Of a stretch of 64,000 bases of DNA, positions 31,901-35,841 are shown in pieces. Below the pieces are notes generated by a model. The model saw nothing but the letters and a program-made list of their open reading frames with translations, was not told the origin of the DNA and ran no database searches. This DNA comes from Aphrocallistes beatrix (lineage: Eukaryota > Porifera > Hexactinellida > Sceptrulophora > Aphrocallistidae): positions 2,747,148 through 2,811,147 of the forward strand of contig OY725499.1 of the NCBI GenBank assembly GCA_963281255.1, written 5' to 3'. Position numbers and translations under genes: made by a program. Every line of letters begins with the position of its first letter. The first letter of the stretch is position 1.

Positions 31901-33435
31901 CAAATGTTCGAAGTTCGCAGGGTCAAAACAATAAAATATTTTTGGAAATGTTTATTTACCGTTGCCAGTCCTTATCCTTACTATTAAAACTCGATTAATG
32001 TTTGTATATGTACAAGCGCGCTTCGCTTGCTTGCGCTGCGCGGGTGGCGGACACTTTGTGTCCGCCAGAGGCGCAATTTGGGCGCCTATGCTCACATTGA
32101 TGCATTATAATGTAGATAACATCTCTAAATACGTCTGTCTTACTGTTATAATCGATATCACTCGAAAAATGATCAAATTTTTTTTGATGCGTAATGATGA
32201 CGTCATAACAGTGATGAGTCATCATTTTTTTAATGAGAGTTCTCTCATACTTGAGATATATTAATATACATATTCTATTAAATTTCAGCATTCTATCACC
32301 TAAAGTGGCTGAGTTATAGTCGAAAAACTGAAATTTCTAATTATCAAAAGGTGCCAATGACGTCATAATTCCATGATGAGTCGACATTTTCGTCTGAGCT
32401 CAGAACTTAGTGGAGCCATAGCCAAAAGACTCCCACATGCCAAAAATCAGCTTTCTATGCCTGGCAGTTTCTTCAATCAATTCGCTATCAAATTTAATCG
32501 GTTAATTTGGAACTCTGTTTAATCAAGACAAAATATCTGGGACCAAAATGTCCAGATTAAGCGGAGTCATCTGTATGTTAATAACTCATAAAATGTGTAT
32601 ATTGTCTAGATTGACGCAGGAGGGTTGCGATCTCTACAATCGTTATCATCTGGGCAAACACGACAAACCCGCTAAGATTCCCGCTGCCTATGCCGAGCAC
32701 GCAGTGGACTCCCCCCTTAAGATAGAATCTAGGGACGGGGTCAACTACGGCACATACCATCAGGAGTATCGCCTTAACGGGGAGTTGATAGCAATAGGGG
32801 TGATTGATGTGATTTTGGAAGGCGTGGTGAGTATTTACTTTTATTACGACATGTCTAAAGAGGTTGCAAAGATGTCACTGGGTGTGTATTCCTCTCTCAA
32901 AGAAATCGAATTCGTACAGAATCTGAATAAAATGAATCCTAACATCAAGTACTACTACTTGCAAGGCTGGAATGGTCCGAACCTTAAATTAGCGTACAAG
33001 GCCAACTACAAGCCAATCGAGTTCTGCTCTCCCTGCTTCAGTCCCTACTGGACTGACAGCATAGATATCCCTTTCATTCAGAACGGATTTGTTCCTGCTC
33101 TGCCAGAGAGCAAGATTCCAACCGAACTGATTACAGTCAGCTCCACCGATCCTAACCTCCTCAATGACACAGAGTATGTCTACCGTTCTCTCGCTATAGA
33201 CAGAAACTATATGAGAGAGGTGCATCAGATAACGATAGAGGGTTCCAAGGTGAAGGTCTTCCTTAATGGACAGATCATGACATGTGAGGAACTGTTAGAG
33301 CGTTTTAAGATATATTCAGAGACTAAACAGTACATCTACGAGTCCCTGGAAGAACTCGCACTCGCTCTGGGACCCTCGCTCTGTCACAAGCTGTTAGTAG
33401 TCTTCAAGTTCTCTGAGGAAGTACCATGCACTTAA
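7960..33435 (+). CDS. ARM/HEAT-like + arginyltransferase (ATE1) fusion, copy 1
   Basis: Eight exons: 7960-8030, 11747-12104, 12166-13206, 25424-25576, 26011-26242, 30663-31050, 31171-31671, 32610-33435. I joined them by hand at GT/AG sites; phase agrees at all seven junctions and the sum is 3570 nt, 1189 residues. Residues 1 to about 805 are mostly short amphipathic helices and look like an ARM/HEAT superhelix. From about 810 the protein is ATE1: CSNC (825-828), the N-domain motif LEQYQLLVNNGW, then the transferase domain with GTYHQEYRL (962), LGVYSSLKEIEF (1005), KYYYLQGW and YKANYKP (1044-1050). ATE1 transfers Arg from Arg-tRNA to N-terminal acidic residues, marking proteins for the N-degron pathway. 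ATE1 is normally about 500 residues with no such extension. Exon 7 holds the end of the helical part and the start of ATE1 in one uninterrupted frame. Four intact genes lie in its introns. The ATE1 call is firm; the ARM call rests on pattern only. Confidence 0.85.
8713..10140 (+). CDS. Coiled-coil NHL beta-propeller protein, intronless
   Basis: 475 residues in one exon, inside intron 1 of the fusion gene and on the same strand. Residues 5-125 are a charged helical region likely to form a coiled coil. Residues about 190-475 form an NHL propeller. The first blade is the clearest: GLGEFHNPEGLAIDP, then LYIADCYNHRIQVF; others include VYICDYSNDRLLIL and FVLSDRGNQCFYIYN. This is the TRIM-NHL (TRIM2/3/71-like) layout without RING or B-box, so no ubiquitin-ligase activity is predicted; NHL propellers bind RNA or protein. 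A possible splice acceptor (CAATCCAG) lies 3 nt before the ATG, so a 5-prime UTR intron is possible. AATAAA overlaps the end at 10142-10147 and could be the poly-A signal. Paralogues lie at 20396 and 62321. Confidence 0.85.
   Translation: MMATSVTFQEQINIARESVTTAFERLFSLAEQRKLFLLAYLSKIEEEFNSSDQELEEKLNQLNDCNEAIENIIRINALRDVKDVFGQSLKDRRDIILTNRRNHSIYFKMDECVYQMVDKAGEFASQNLPTLEPVGFNSDTLSLNAQTVPLPFDDGAVTPGDSSLSQMEPIVMPFEITLEPRDYSKIENPSLSCGHKGTGLGEFHNPEGLAIDPNTSRLYIADCYNHRIQVFNPAGEFLFDFPPPEHRNSGHPHFLTYPGGICIHNSKTYITQHPFNLPQGLIVYTVEGVFCAGINLDGSDDGRIKSADVRGIAVGFDNNVYICDYSNDRLLILTQELAYFNEFLTVSGPIDVKARPSYLAVLGDGDQCISILSYNGEVLNRIISRGEDDEGGDVINSSFFDIDPFDNFVLSDRGNQCFYIYNLDGEMVNCVYLCTDSHSEDEVEEVFEPTGVAFSPNLSIVCLSCFRSEKMLQIF
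10494..11400 (-). mobile_element. Helitron-like element, complete
   Basis: On the + strand it opens with CAAGCACGCTTCGCTTGC, the reverse complement of the 3-prime end, and closes with ATATATAAGA, the reverse complement of TCTTATATAT. Flanks are A on the left and T on the right with no target duplication. The GC-rich end holds the hairpin GCGGACAC-TGC-GTGTCCGC. A 140-bp tandem repeat lies inside. Non-coding. It lies in intron 1 of the fusion gene, inside a fragment of the CTTAGT-type MITE (10440-10493 and 11401-11510). Confidence 0.65.
10610..10990. repeat. 140-bp tandem repeat inside the Helitron-like element
   Basis: CCATGTCA recurs at 10695, 10836 and 10976, giving periods of 141 and 140 bp, with a degenerate partial unit upstream. 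Each unit carries GGAAGCTAGTCTC, a TTTGTTTACTTTATG patch and GATATTCGAAATCTACA. Confidence 0.8.
11747..13206 (+). CDS. Fusion gene copy 1, exons 2-3 (helical region)
   Basis: Exon 2 (11747-12104) encodes residues 24-143 and exon 3 (12166-13206) residues 144-490, separated by a 61-bp intron. The protein is a run of helices about 15-20 residues long with Leu/Ile/Val faces (for example LITSLLTSC, ACKLLKNVISISPEM, VILTITNYIANRR, FIARLLMKCINRAKED), the look of ARM/HEAT repeats, but no single repeat consensus is strong. An ORF reading 5-prime from 11496 into exon 2 exists but is absent from the paralogue, so I start the exon at the acceptor TTCTTTTAG. The exon pair differs from 37463-38922 at only about seven bases, including the intron. 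Confidence 0.85.
13207..13892. other. Intron 3 start: decayed repeat ends, no gene
   Basis: A decayed Helitron-like GC-rich end lies at 13323-13396 (CAAGCGCGCTTCTCG, then GAACACTACGTTC). A pogo-like fragment with repeated TATAACGG lies at 13530-13605. The (TAAT/ATTA) stretch at 13480-13515 is nearly palindromic. Nothing coding was seen. Confidence 0.5.
13893..15071 (-). CDS. Orphan multi-pass membrane protein (about 7 TM)
   Basis: Single-exon ORF of 392 residues on the strand opposite its host gene, inside intron 3 of the fusion gene. About seven hydrophobic segments can be seen: near 24-50, 87-110, 135-175 (possibly two), 192-220, 222-248, 270-300 and 340-370. A loop of about 25 residues before TM3 carries the sequon NRT and another sequon NCS, which suggests it is extracellular. 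Basic patches (KIRGERKSIVKR near 255) suggest a cytosolic loop. No DRY, NPxxY or other class signature is visible, so I do not assign it to a known GPCR or gustatory-receptor family. It may be a lineage-specific receptor or a transporter. The open frame argues that it is functional. Confidence 0.65.
   Translation of the reverse strand: MNLKYYYRDMLSTGENLESFEMIQSIIILAVALLFSFISIIWDVYFVKRIIHFVKLYRECVEKRKTDFTVNYSEAARHHKADIIKYTFLIVINVTEFITVLVYALGLGLANQQRDFNRTMDFNCSSELAHFPLISIEVIFANPVVPVLISLGDVGLVVSLAFSVCLMKYLDVILHNIHGKPFRYITKFLLITFFIGTFMLVTGSIPQLMIIEKFSFPIIETIYFIIWVKCARTFYNTLRWRALEFKIRGERKSIVKRAIINCKHFALVMSILAIAFACWTLTQFLSRHYFLIVTGLHYGPCIFKYLYHTPLYQPLLVSQQQIKALKLSNGVQTYASSILILTASILMGSQYLLVTIVFFGSKIIRKLKYRFGYVHTRFTPTNHLRRPLLIPN
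15517..15614. mobile_element. Short pogo-type MITE
   Basis: Starts CAGTGGAGTCTCCCAAAACA after TA and ends near CGAAGATTCCACT, an imperfect inverted match. The interior reads like the AGCGGACA / TGTCCGTTAT pogo-MITE family. The ends are eroded. Confidence 0.5.
15680..15961 (-). mobile_element. Helitron-like fragment with CRE/AP-1-like motifs
   Basis: Matches the body of 34427-35040, including GAGTCATCATTTTTTGATG, a CAGAATTTAATGGAGCCATAG patch and CTTCAATCAATTCATT. Both termini are missing or overwritten by the hAT MITE that follows. Confidence 0.6.
15970..16288. mobile_element. hAT-type MITE with GC-rich ends
   Basis: TIRs of about 21 bp: CAGAGTTGCACGCGGGCCGA on the left and the inverted form ending CCCGCGTGCAACTCTG on the right. 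Flanked by ATATATAT on both sides, compatible with an 8-bp duplication in a TA tract. A fragment of the same family lies at 47313-47350. Confidence 0.75.
16300..17067 (-). mobile_element. Helitron-like element, left member of an inverted pair
   Basis: Opens CAAGCGCGCTTCGCTTGC and closes with TTTTAATATGTATAAGA; flanks are A and T. Its body matches, in reverse orientation, 17357-17990, including GCATAAGTCACTACTGTTTG and CACCTCCCAGTT. Non-coding, 768 bp. Confidence 0.65.
17357..17990 (+). mobile_element. Helitron-like element, right member of an inverted pair
   Basis: Starts TCTTATATATTAAATCGC after an A and ends GAAGCGCGCTTG before a T. Inside, near 17788-17823, is a perfect 36-bp palindrome built from CATAGCATTCTATATA and its complement, absent from the left member. 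It ends just before the reverse-transcriptase remnant. Confidence 0.65.
18030..18811 (+). pseudogene. Penelope-like reverse transcriptase, truncated
   Basis: The frame is open to 18811 and about 250 residues resemble the N-terminal half of Penelope-type RTs: QVDKGHGLAVLHK, then CPTLYFKYKTHK, RPIVNHRPSL, the motif-A Asp in YSYDIQKFYPS, and the primer-grip side motif GIPMGLPLAPE. The frame ends before the motif C region (the catalytic Asp pair) and before any GIY-YIG endonuclease, exactly where the 43-bp satellite starts. The start is not a real gene start: the frame opens inside the preceding Helitron-like end. Dead by truncation; it could alternatively be a related non-LTR RT. Confidence 0.7.
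18813..19792. repeat. 43-bp satellite, about 23 copies
   Basis: Units start GATATCTAGTCAGAGGATAA and repeat every 43 bp without spacers. Variation is confined almost wholly to two places: the bases after TTTAGATATA/T (ACG, TCG or TCA types) and the last base (G or T). Units 1-4 and 5-8 show the same order of variants (A,T,C,A). The last unit is degenerate. Confidence 0.95.
19793..20395. other. No feature seen between satellite and NHL gene
   Basis: AT-rich unique-looking DNA. It should contain the promoter of the NHL gene at 20396, but no distinct core motif was recognised. Confidence 0.4.
20396..21673 (+). CDS. Coiled-coil NHL-repeat protein, intronless
   Basis: 425 residues, single exon, inside intron 3 of the fusion gene on the same strand. 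Residues 10-125 are strongly helical and charged (KIDQLKDLAHSYISDLNKIV, then ILKNLQQEKALIQQKYKDEL) and should form a coiled coil. Residues about 165-425 are an NHL propeller; its first blade has ALGMLKSPLGVAI then ILVCDRENHRVQVFD, and later blades include SYPTGICADANTIYVCSNQN and FDIDPEGRIFVADRKKMRIF. No RING or B-box is present. The start is the first Met of the frame, in a CAGCCATGG context. Same architecture as the genes at 8713 and 62321 but diverged; role unknown, probably a binding platform for RNA or protein. Confidence 0.85.
   Translation: MASKYPDFEKEDEFIEKIDQLKDLAHSYISDLNKIVTQIDERVNYSLYSIRKRHIDLKDILKNLQQEKALIQQKYKDELNNQKLLELREILLTIDKKLKTVSEKVDNDKPENLTLIWDQNLMELMKNLGLVKITTDIPEKTRARIQSPIPEPRRIHLYKQIKAPILSSCNKGSALGMLKSPLGVAICSGKKSILVCDRENHRVQVFDHDLAFPWVIDENNFSNFSNPISICIHSQYIFIIHAYPDLVTKFDMNGQYMTRNNSSLLSYPTGICADANTIYVCSNQNKIIIAFDHNLLKSQEFCSHSSLEEPQDIKISKQEELIVLNLGSSHLFLFFDLIGHLIRKIVNRTFLSDPRFFDIDPEGRIFVADRKKMRIFIFNAEGEQLHEVGKTFPLTNPKGIALLLKDGCVNIVTVCDRGTDQLQVW
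21674..22496. other. AT-rich intronic DNA, nothing recognised
   Basis: No coding frame or clear repeat boundary was found. The sequence approaches the left arm of the large palindrome. Confidence 0.4.
22497..24358. repeat. Large palindromic (foldback) element with central gap
   Basis: The left arm runs from about 22497 to 23268 and the right arm from about 23575 to 24358. The arms read as near-identical reverse complements over roughly 780 bp, for example CATATGTTCTCTTTGAGTTA on the left and its complement on the right. The centre holds 200 N. The inner-arm motif GCAACGCTGGAATGTAGCAA links it to relics at 7.5, 45.1, 48.7 and 49.0 kb. Confidence 0.9.
23269..23468. other. Assembly gap, 200 N
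   Basis: Exactly 200 unknown bases inside the palindrome. The round number suggests a placeholder, so the true length is unknown. Confidence 0.95.
24447..24553 (-). mobile_element. pogo-type MITE fragment
   Basis: Shares CAAAATATTTTCGGTTAATA, GACCGATGTG and CCCTATTAAG with the complete copies at 57027 and 61226, in reverse orientation and truncated on one side. Confidence 0.6.
24554..25423. other. Unique-looking intron DNA
   Basis: No gene was recognised. One feature is a short GC-rich inverted repeat near 25165-25195 (CCCCAAAGG ... CCTTTGGGG). Confidence 0.35.
25424..26242 (+). CDS. Fusion gene copy 1, exons 4-5
   Basis: Exon 4 (25424-25576) encodes 51 residues starting CLSEEADINMVIMF; exon 5 (26011-26242) encodes 77 residues plus one base, including HEILGFCFLNLT and ALANIGIH-like helices. 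Acceptors are TCTTGTAG and ACAATTTAG; donors CCT|GTGAGT and CTTG|GTAAGT. These are the exons that differ most from the paralogue (46291-47178): exon 5 keeps only about 60 percent of residues. Confidence 0.8.
26415..26705. repeat. Copy of the GCAGCTCCTAG repeat
   Basis: Starts GTGCAGCTCCTAGTATAGGA and ends near CAGTCTGTCGACTGTG. Same family as 1555-1884 and 39040-39200. Confidence 0.5.
26900..27183 (+). pseudogene. pogo/Tigger transposase N-terminal fragment
   Basis: Reads KRTRRSLDSKYEVYKRVKAG, then after a stop KNEYGINKATISEIKQI followed by an acidic helix, the pattern of a CENP-B/pogo N-terminal helix-turn-helix. It has an in-frame stop near 26990 and nothing of the DDE domain. It could be the source family of the pogo-type MITEs nearby. 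Confidence 0.6.
27371..27620. mobile_element. Palindromic MITE, about 250 bp
   Basis: The two halves are complementary over about 90 bp each: TATCATAAAGATACCCCAGT with ACTGAGGTATCTTTGTGATA, and CCACAAAAGCGCCGG with CCGGCGCTTTTGTGG. A related copy lies at about 60880-61830, split by a hAT element. Confidence 0.8.
27940..28389 (-). mobile_element. Helitron-like element lacking its 3-prime end
   Basis: Body matches 34427-35040 from ATAATCGATATCGCACG onward and closes with GTTTTAATAGTAAGGA, the reverse complement of TCCTTACTATTAAAAC. The GC-rich hairpin end is missing. TGACGTCA occurs twice. Confidence 0.65.
28744..30186 (+). CDS. SLC2-type sugar transporter (MFS), intronless
   Basis: 480 residues, single exon, inside intron 5 of the fusion gene on the same strand. 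Twelve hydrophobic segments can be counted with the usual cytosolic loop after TM6. MFS sugar-porter motifs present: GRKP after TM2, GRVVTGLGSG in TM4, PIYIAELANKNTRG after it, DKVGRKSLF between TM8 and TM9, GPIGFIVLGEFIP in TM10 and PETKGKSIGELE after TM12. The QLS-type glucose motif is absent; TM7 reads NQSSGVNLFSSY, which keeps the QxSGxN core. Closest in style to SLC2A6/8 and insect trehalose transporters (Tret1). It should be a facilitative hexose or disaccharide transporter; the substrate cannot be set. Length is normal for the family and the frame is intact. Confidence 0.9.
   Translation: MRSLSFFEWRVLYCTLSSNITFFMLGYGYGFPSPIAKEIKNTNILDEYQFGIFSGIFYLAAGLSGLCAMPLMYCLGRKPVIIIAAFICGAGWVVVGFSRIPELLIIGRVVTGLGSGLSIPIVPIYIAELANKNTRGRHLSMCGVGIGAGTFVIFILGIGLNYSWLSYIGTTLCISQIVLLLFAPYTPAYLVRRELDKQALTTLNKIRNNNCDARKEIEEIRDVLREEQIPFASKLALLCKPNILKATFILSLIMVANQSSGVNLFSSYTSQLLENGSIDPNLIGIVFPAGVLISNILNILLIDKVGRKSLFLISVIGTILSLILMGLYFIFIDQICLQNIPAGNSTLAHACQSPSLIAWPMISIILFGTTFAIGCGPIGFIVLGEFIPLKIKHIISGFGTFLLFVTAFLIITLYPIITSNIPRSYFLFGLALFNTILIVLIGLFMPETKGKSIGELEKLFQERTIFCCQIKVKADVPSVI
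30322..30464 (+). mobile_element. Short Helitron-like element followed by a second start
   Basis: Starts TCTTATATATTAAAACTC after A and ends GAAGCGCGCTTG. Only 143 bp, so internally deleted. The next base begins a second family start, TCTTATATATTAAATTAG (30465), with GTTTGTTTGTCC following, so two units sit head to tail. Confidence 0.6.
30663..33435 (+). CDS. Fusion gene copy 1, exons 6-8 (end of helical region and ATE1)
   Basis: Exon 6 (30663-31050) holds helices such as LVEVIWRSLTCMASLSYV; exon 7 (31171-31671) runs without a break from a last helix (DLSRWCFDCLDKFV) into the ATE1 N-domain; exon 8 (32610-33435) holds the ATE1 transferase domain and stop. Yeast ATE1 uses a CxxC plus an adjacent CC pair to bind a metal or Fe-S centre. 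Here CSNC is kept, but the pair aligns with VC (Cys 876), so one ligand may be missing. The same is true of the paralogue. Intron 6 is 120 bp; intron 7 is 938 bp and carries a perfect hairpin and a Helitron-like fragment. Confidence 0.9.
31861..31942. repeat. Perfect 40-bp inverted repeat, 2-nt loop
   Basis: Positions 31861-31900 and 31903-31942 are exact reverse complements around CA. The arm runs from AAAATATTTTATTG through ACCCTGCGAACTTCGAACATT. It lies in intron 7 of copy 1 and is absent from copy 2. I know of no element of this form. Confidence 0.95.
32013..32487 (-). mobile_element. Helitron-like element without its 5-prime end
   Basis: Opens CAAGCGCGCTTCGCTTGC with hairpin GCGGACAC-TTT-GTGTCCGC; carries TGACGTCA at 32198 and 32358 and TGAGTCA at 32215. 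It ends at CTTCAATCAATTCGC, where a pogo-like fragment (to 32577) begins. A forward family start (TCCTTACTATTAAAACTC) lies just before it at 31975. Confidence 0.65.
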
Positions 33436-33840
33436 CAGTTCAAGTCTCTTCATTGAAAAGTATATTTGCAGATATTTGATTTTATAGATTTCTTATTCTG
33501 GATTAGTGAGGCTATTGTTGTACCATATGTATACTTCTAATACAGATACTCTGCATGCAAAAGTAGTATTATTAAATTTTATATCCACTCATCCGTTGCT
33601 ATGACAACAAAATTCTAATTAATTAACTATGGTACAATTGGGTTCAAGAATGTGGTAGTTTACTTTTAAGATTTAGTTCAAGTAGAAAATTGAGGTTATA
33701 GCCATGGTTTTACGCTATTAAAATTTTCATACATCAAATTGTATATATCAAAGAATTGGCACCCGACTGATGTTTGCTTTTGTCAGTCAGAAGAAGCCAG
33801 CTTTCAAGAAGGTGTTGTTAACTCCAGAAGCAGACATGCA
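33436..33840. other. 3-prime flank of copy 1, shared with copy 2
   Basis: Collinear with 52650-52780, 52955-52989 and 57501-57660. It therefore serves as the uninterrupted reference for insertions in copy 2. It presumably holds the 3-prime UTR; no clear AATAAA was seen. Confidence 0.7.
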
Positions 33841-34230
33841 TGGGCCTTATTCACTAAGAAAACTTAAGATTTGCTTAACTTTTGAATCTTCAAAATTAGA
33901 AGAGATTTTTAAAGAATTCAAATATATTGCATACTCTATTAATTTTAAGTGGTACAATTGAAATGCTTGACAAATTTTGACTCATTTGTTAAACTTTTCA
34001 GAAAGTTACGTATTATTTTAAGTTAAGTATGACGTCATAATACTTAAATATGACATCACGAATATTTCGAGAGTGACTTGGAATATTTCCAGTATTTAGG
34101 TAGTTTATATTTCTATTGGTATCATTGAACATCTATTTACCCAAATCGTAATGCAACTCTTCAAAATTTCCACTATATAAAGTTATATAAAGTTAAGCAA
34201 ATCTTAAGTTTTCTTAGTGAATAAGGCCCA
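33841..34230. mobile_element. MITE with 40-bp TIRs (GGGCCTTATTCACTAAG)
   Basis: Left end GGGCCTTATTCACTAAGAAA and right end CTTAGTGAATAAGGCCC are exact complements, with inverted identity over about 38 bp. A second copy lies in reverse orientation at 41784-42171. It contains ATGACGTCATAAT. Target duplication unclear. Confidence 0.85.
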
Positions 34231-34426
34231 TGGTGGTTAATCGCCATTTTGATAATTCTTAATGGCTGGCGCCTGGTTGGTTGAAAATTGAAATTAGCTT
34301 ACATTTTTGCACTAAACATTCCACCATTTCTGGAAATGTCAATTTTTTTCATTTTTTTCTTCCTCTTAATGTCGGCGGATAACCTTATGAATGTTGATAT
34401 GGAATTTGATTTTACTTTTATCATAA

Positions 34427-35038
34427 CAAGCGCGCTTCGCTTGCTTGCGCTGCGCGGCTGGCGGACACTTTGTGTCCGCCGGAGGCGCCTGTGGTCACCA
34501 TTGATTATTATAAGGGAAATAACATCTCTAAATACGTTTGTCCTACTGTTATAATCGATATCGCACGAAAAATCACCAAATTTATCAATTTTTAAAATTT
34601 TTGATGAGTAATGATGACGTCATAACAAAGTGATGAGTCATCATTTTTTGATGATAGTTGCATCATATGTGAGGTATGTTAGTATACAGATTCTATTAAA
34701 ATTTCAGCCTTCTATCTCCTATAATGGCTGAGTTATGCTCGAATAACTGTATTGCTTAACTTTTAAAATATGACAATGACGTCATAATTCCATGATGAGT
34801 CGACATTTTGCTCTGAGCTCAGAACTTAGTGGAGCCATAGCCAAAAAACTCCCACATGCCAAAGATCAGCTTTCACATTGGTTAATTATAAGGGAGATAG
34901 CATCTCTAAATATGTCTGTCCTACTGTGATAATCGATATCACTCGAAAAATCAGCTTTCTGCGCCCGGCAGTTTCTTCAATCAATTCGTTACAGATATTA
35001 TATATATATATACACATTAATCGAGTTTTAATAGTAAG

Positions 35039-35040
<2 letters not shown>
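34427..35040 (-). mobile_element. Helitron-like element, complete
   Basis: Both termini present: CAAGCGCGCTTCGCTTGC at the left and TTTTAATAGTAAGGA at the right, flanked A and T. GC-rich end with GCGGACAC-TTT-GTGTCCGC. The body has two TGACGTCA and one TGAGTCA. A partial internal duplication of ATAATCGATATCACTCG lies near 34930. Non-coding, 614 bp. Confidence 0.7.

Positions 35041-35128
<88 letters not shown>
35041..35128. repeat. (TAGA)n microsatellite, 22 units
   Basis: An uninterrupted tetranucleotide run immediately abutting the Helitron-like element, whose terminal GGA joins it. Confidence 0.98.
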
Positions 35129-35841
35129 ACTTGATCCTGGTTGAGTTGGTATGTACCAAATCGAATGATATTTTACTGTTTGTGGTATTTCAATTTGTTT
35201 CAGTTCATACAAGATATATTAGCTAATATACTTTAGAAATATGAGTGGCGAGGATAGGGTGTCCTTGCCCGAACTTTTTAGGCCATGACTTACAAACGCA
35301 TGATCCGATTTGAATTTTTCAAAAAATGTTCTTAGTTAAAATTTCTGATCGATTCGAGTAATGAGAGAAAATGTTGTTAAAAATGTAAAAAATGCTAACA
35401 TCTCATTTATTTGATAAGAATTAAGCAGATACATTTCTATATTTTGTATTTCTTCAATTTACATTTCTTCATTTAAAATTTTTCAATTTAATTTAAAATA
35501 TCTCTCAAATCTACTTATTCCTTATTTATTTATTCTACAATTTCTATCTATTTATTCAAATGATTTCCAATTTATTTCATTCAAAATAATTTTCAAATAT
35601 ATCTATATATTTATGGCAGTACTTAGATATACTAACATTCAGTTTCAATAATAAATTTTTCCAAGGAAAGGCTATGTGGCAAAGAATCCTAGTAGAAAAG
35701 AACTACAATGTACTAATAAAAAGTTAAACGATGAATAATATCGTATTCCTGACAATGATTTGAAATGACACCCCTGAAGAGATAGGATTTGGATAGCCCT
35801 GATTTAAGCTATGTGATAGTTGAGTTAGAGTTAGATTCTTA
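35129..35841. other. Upstream region of fusion gene copy 2
   Basis: AT-rich and mostly featureless. The last 25 bases before the ATG (GTTAGATTCTTA) match the same position in copy 1 (GTTAGATTCTAA), so part of the leader is shared. Confidence 0.5.

Noticed and set aside
31861..31942. miRNA precursor
   Set aside because: Perfect pairing with a 2-nt loop is unlike animal pre-miRNAs, which have bulges and larger loops. Kept as an unexplained hairpin.
34886..35212. Minus-strand ORF with a long YLSI repeat
   Set aside because: Translation of the (TAGA)n microsatellite.
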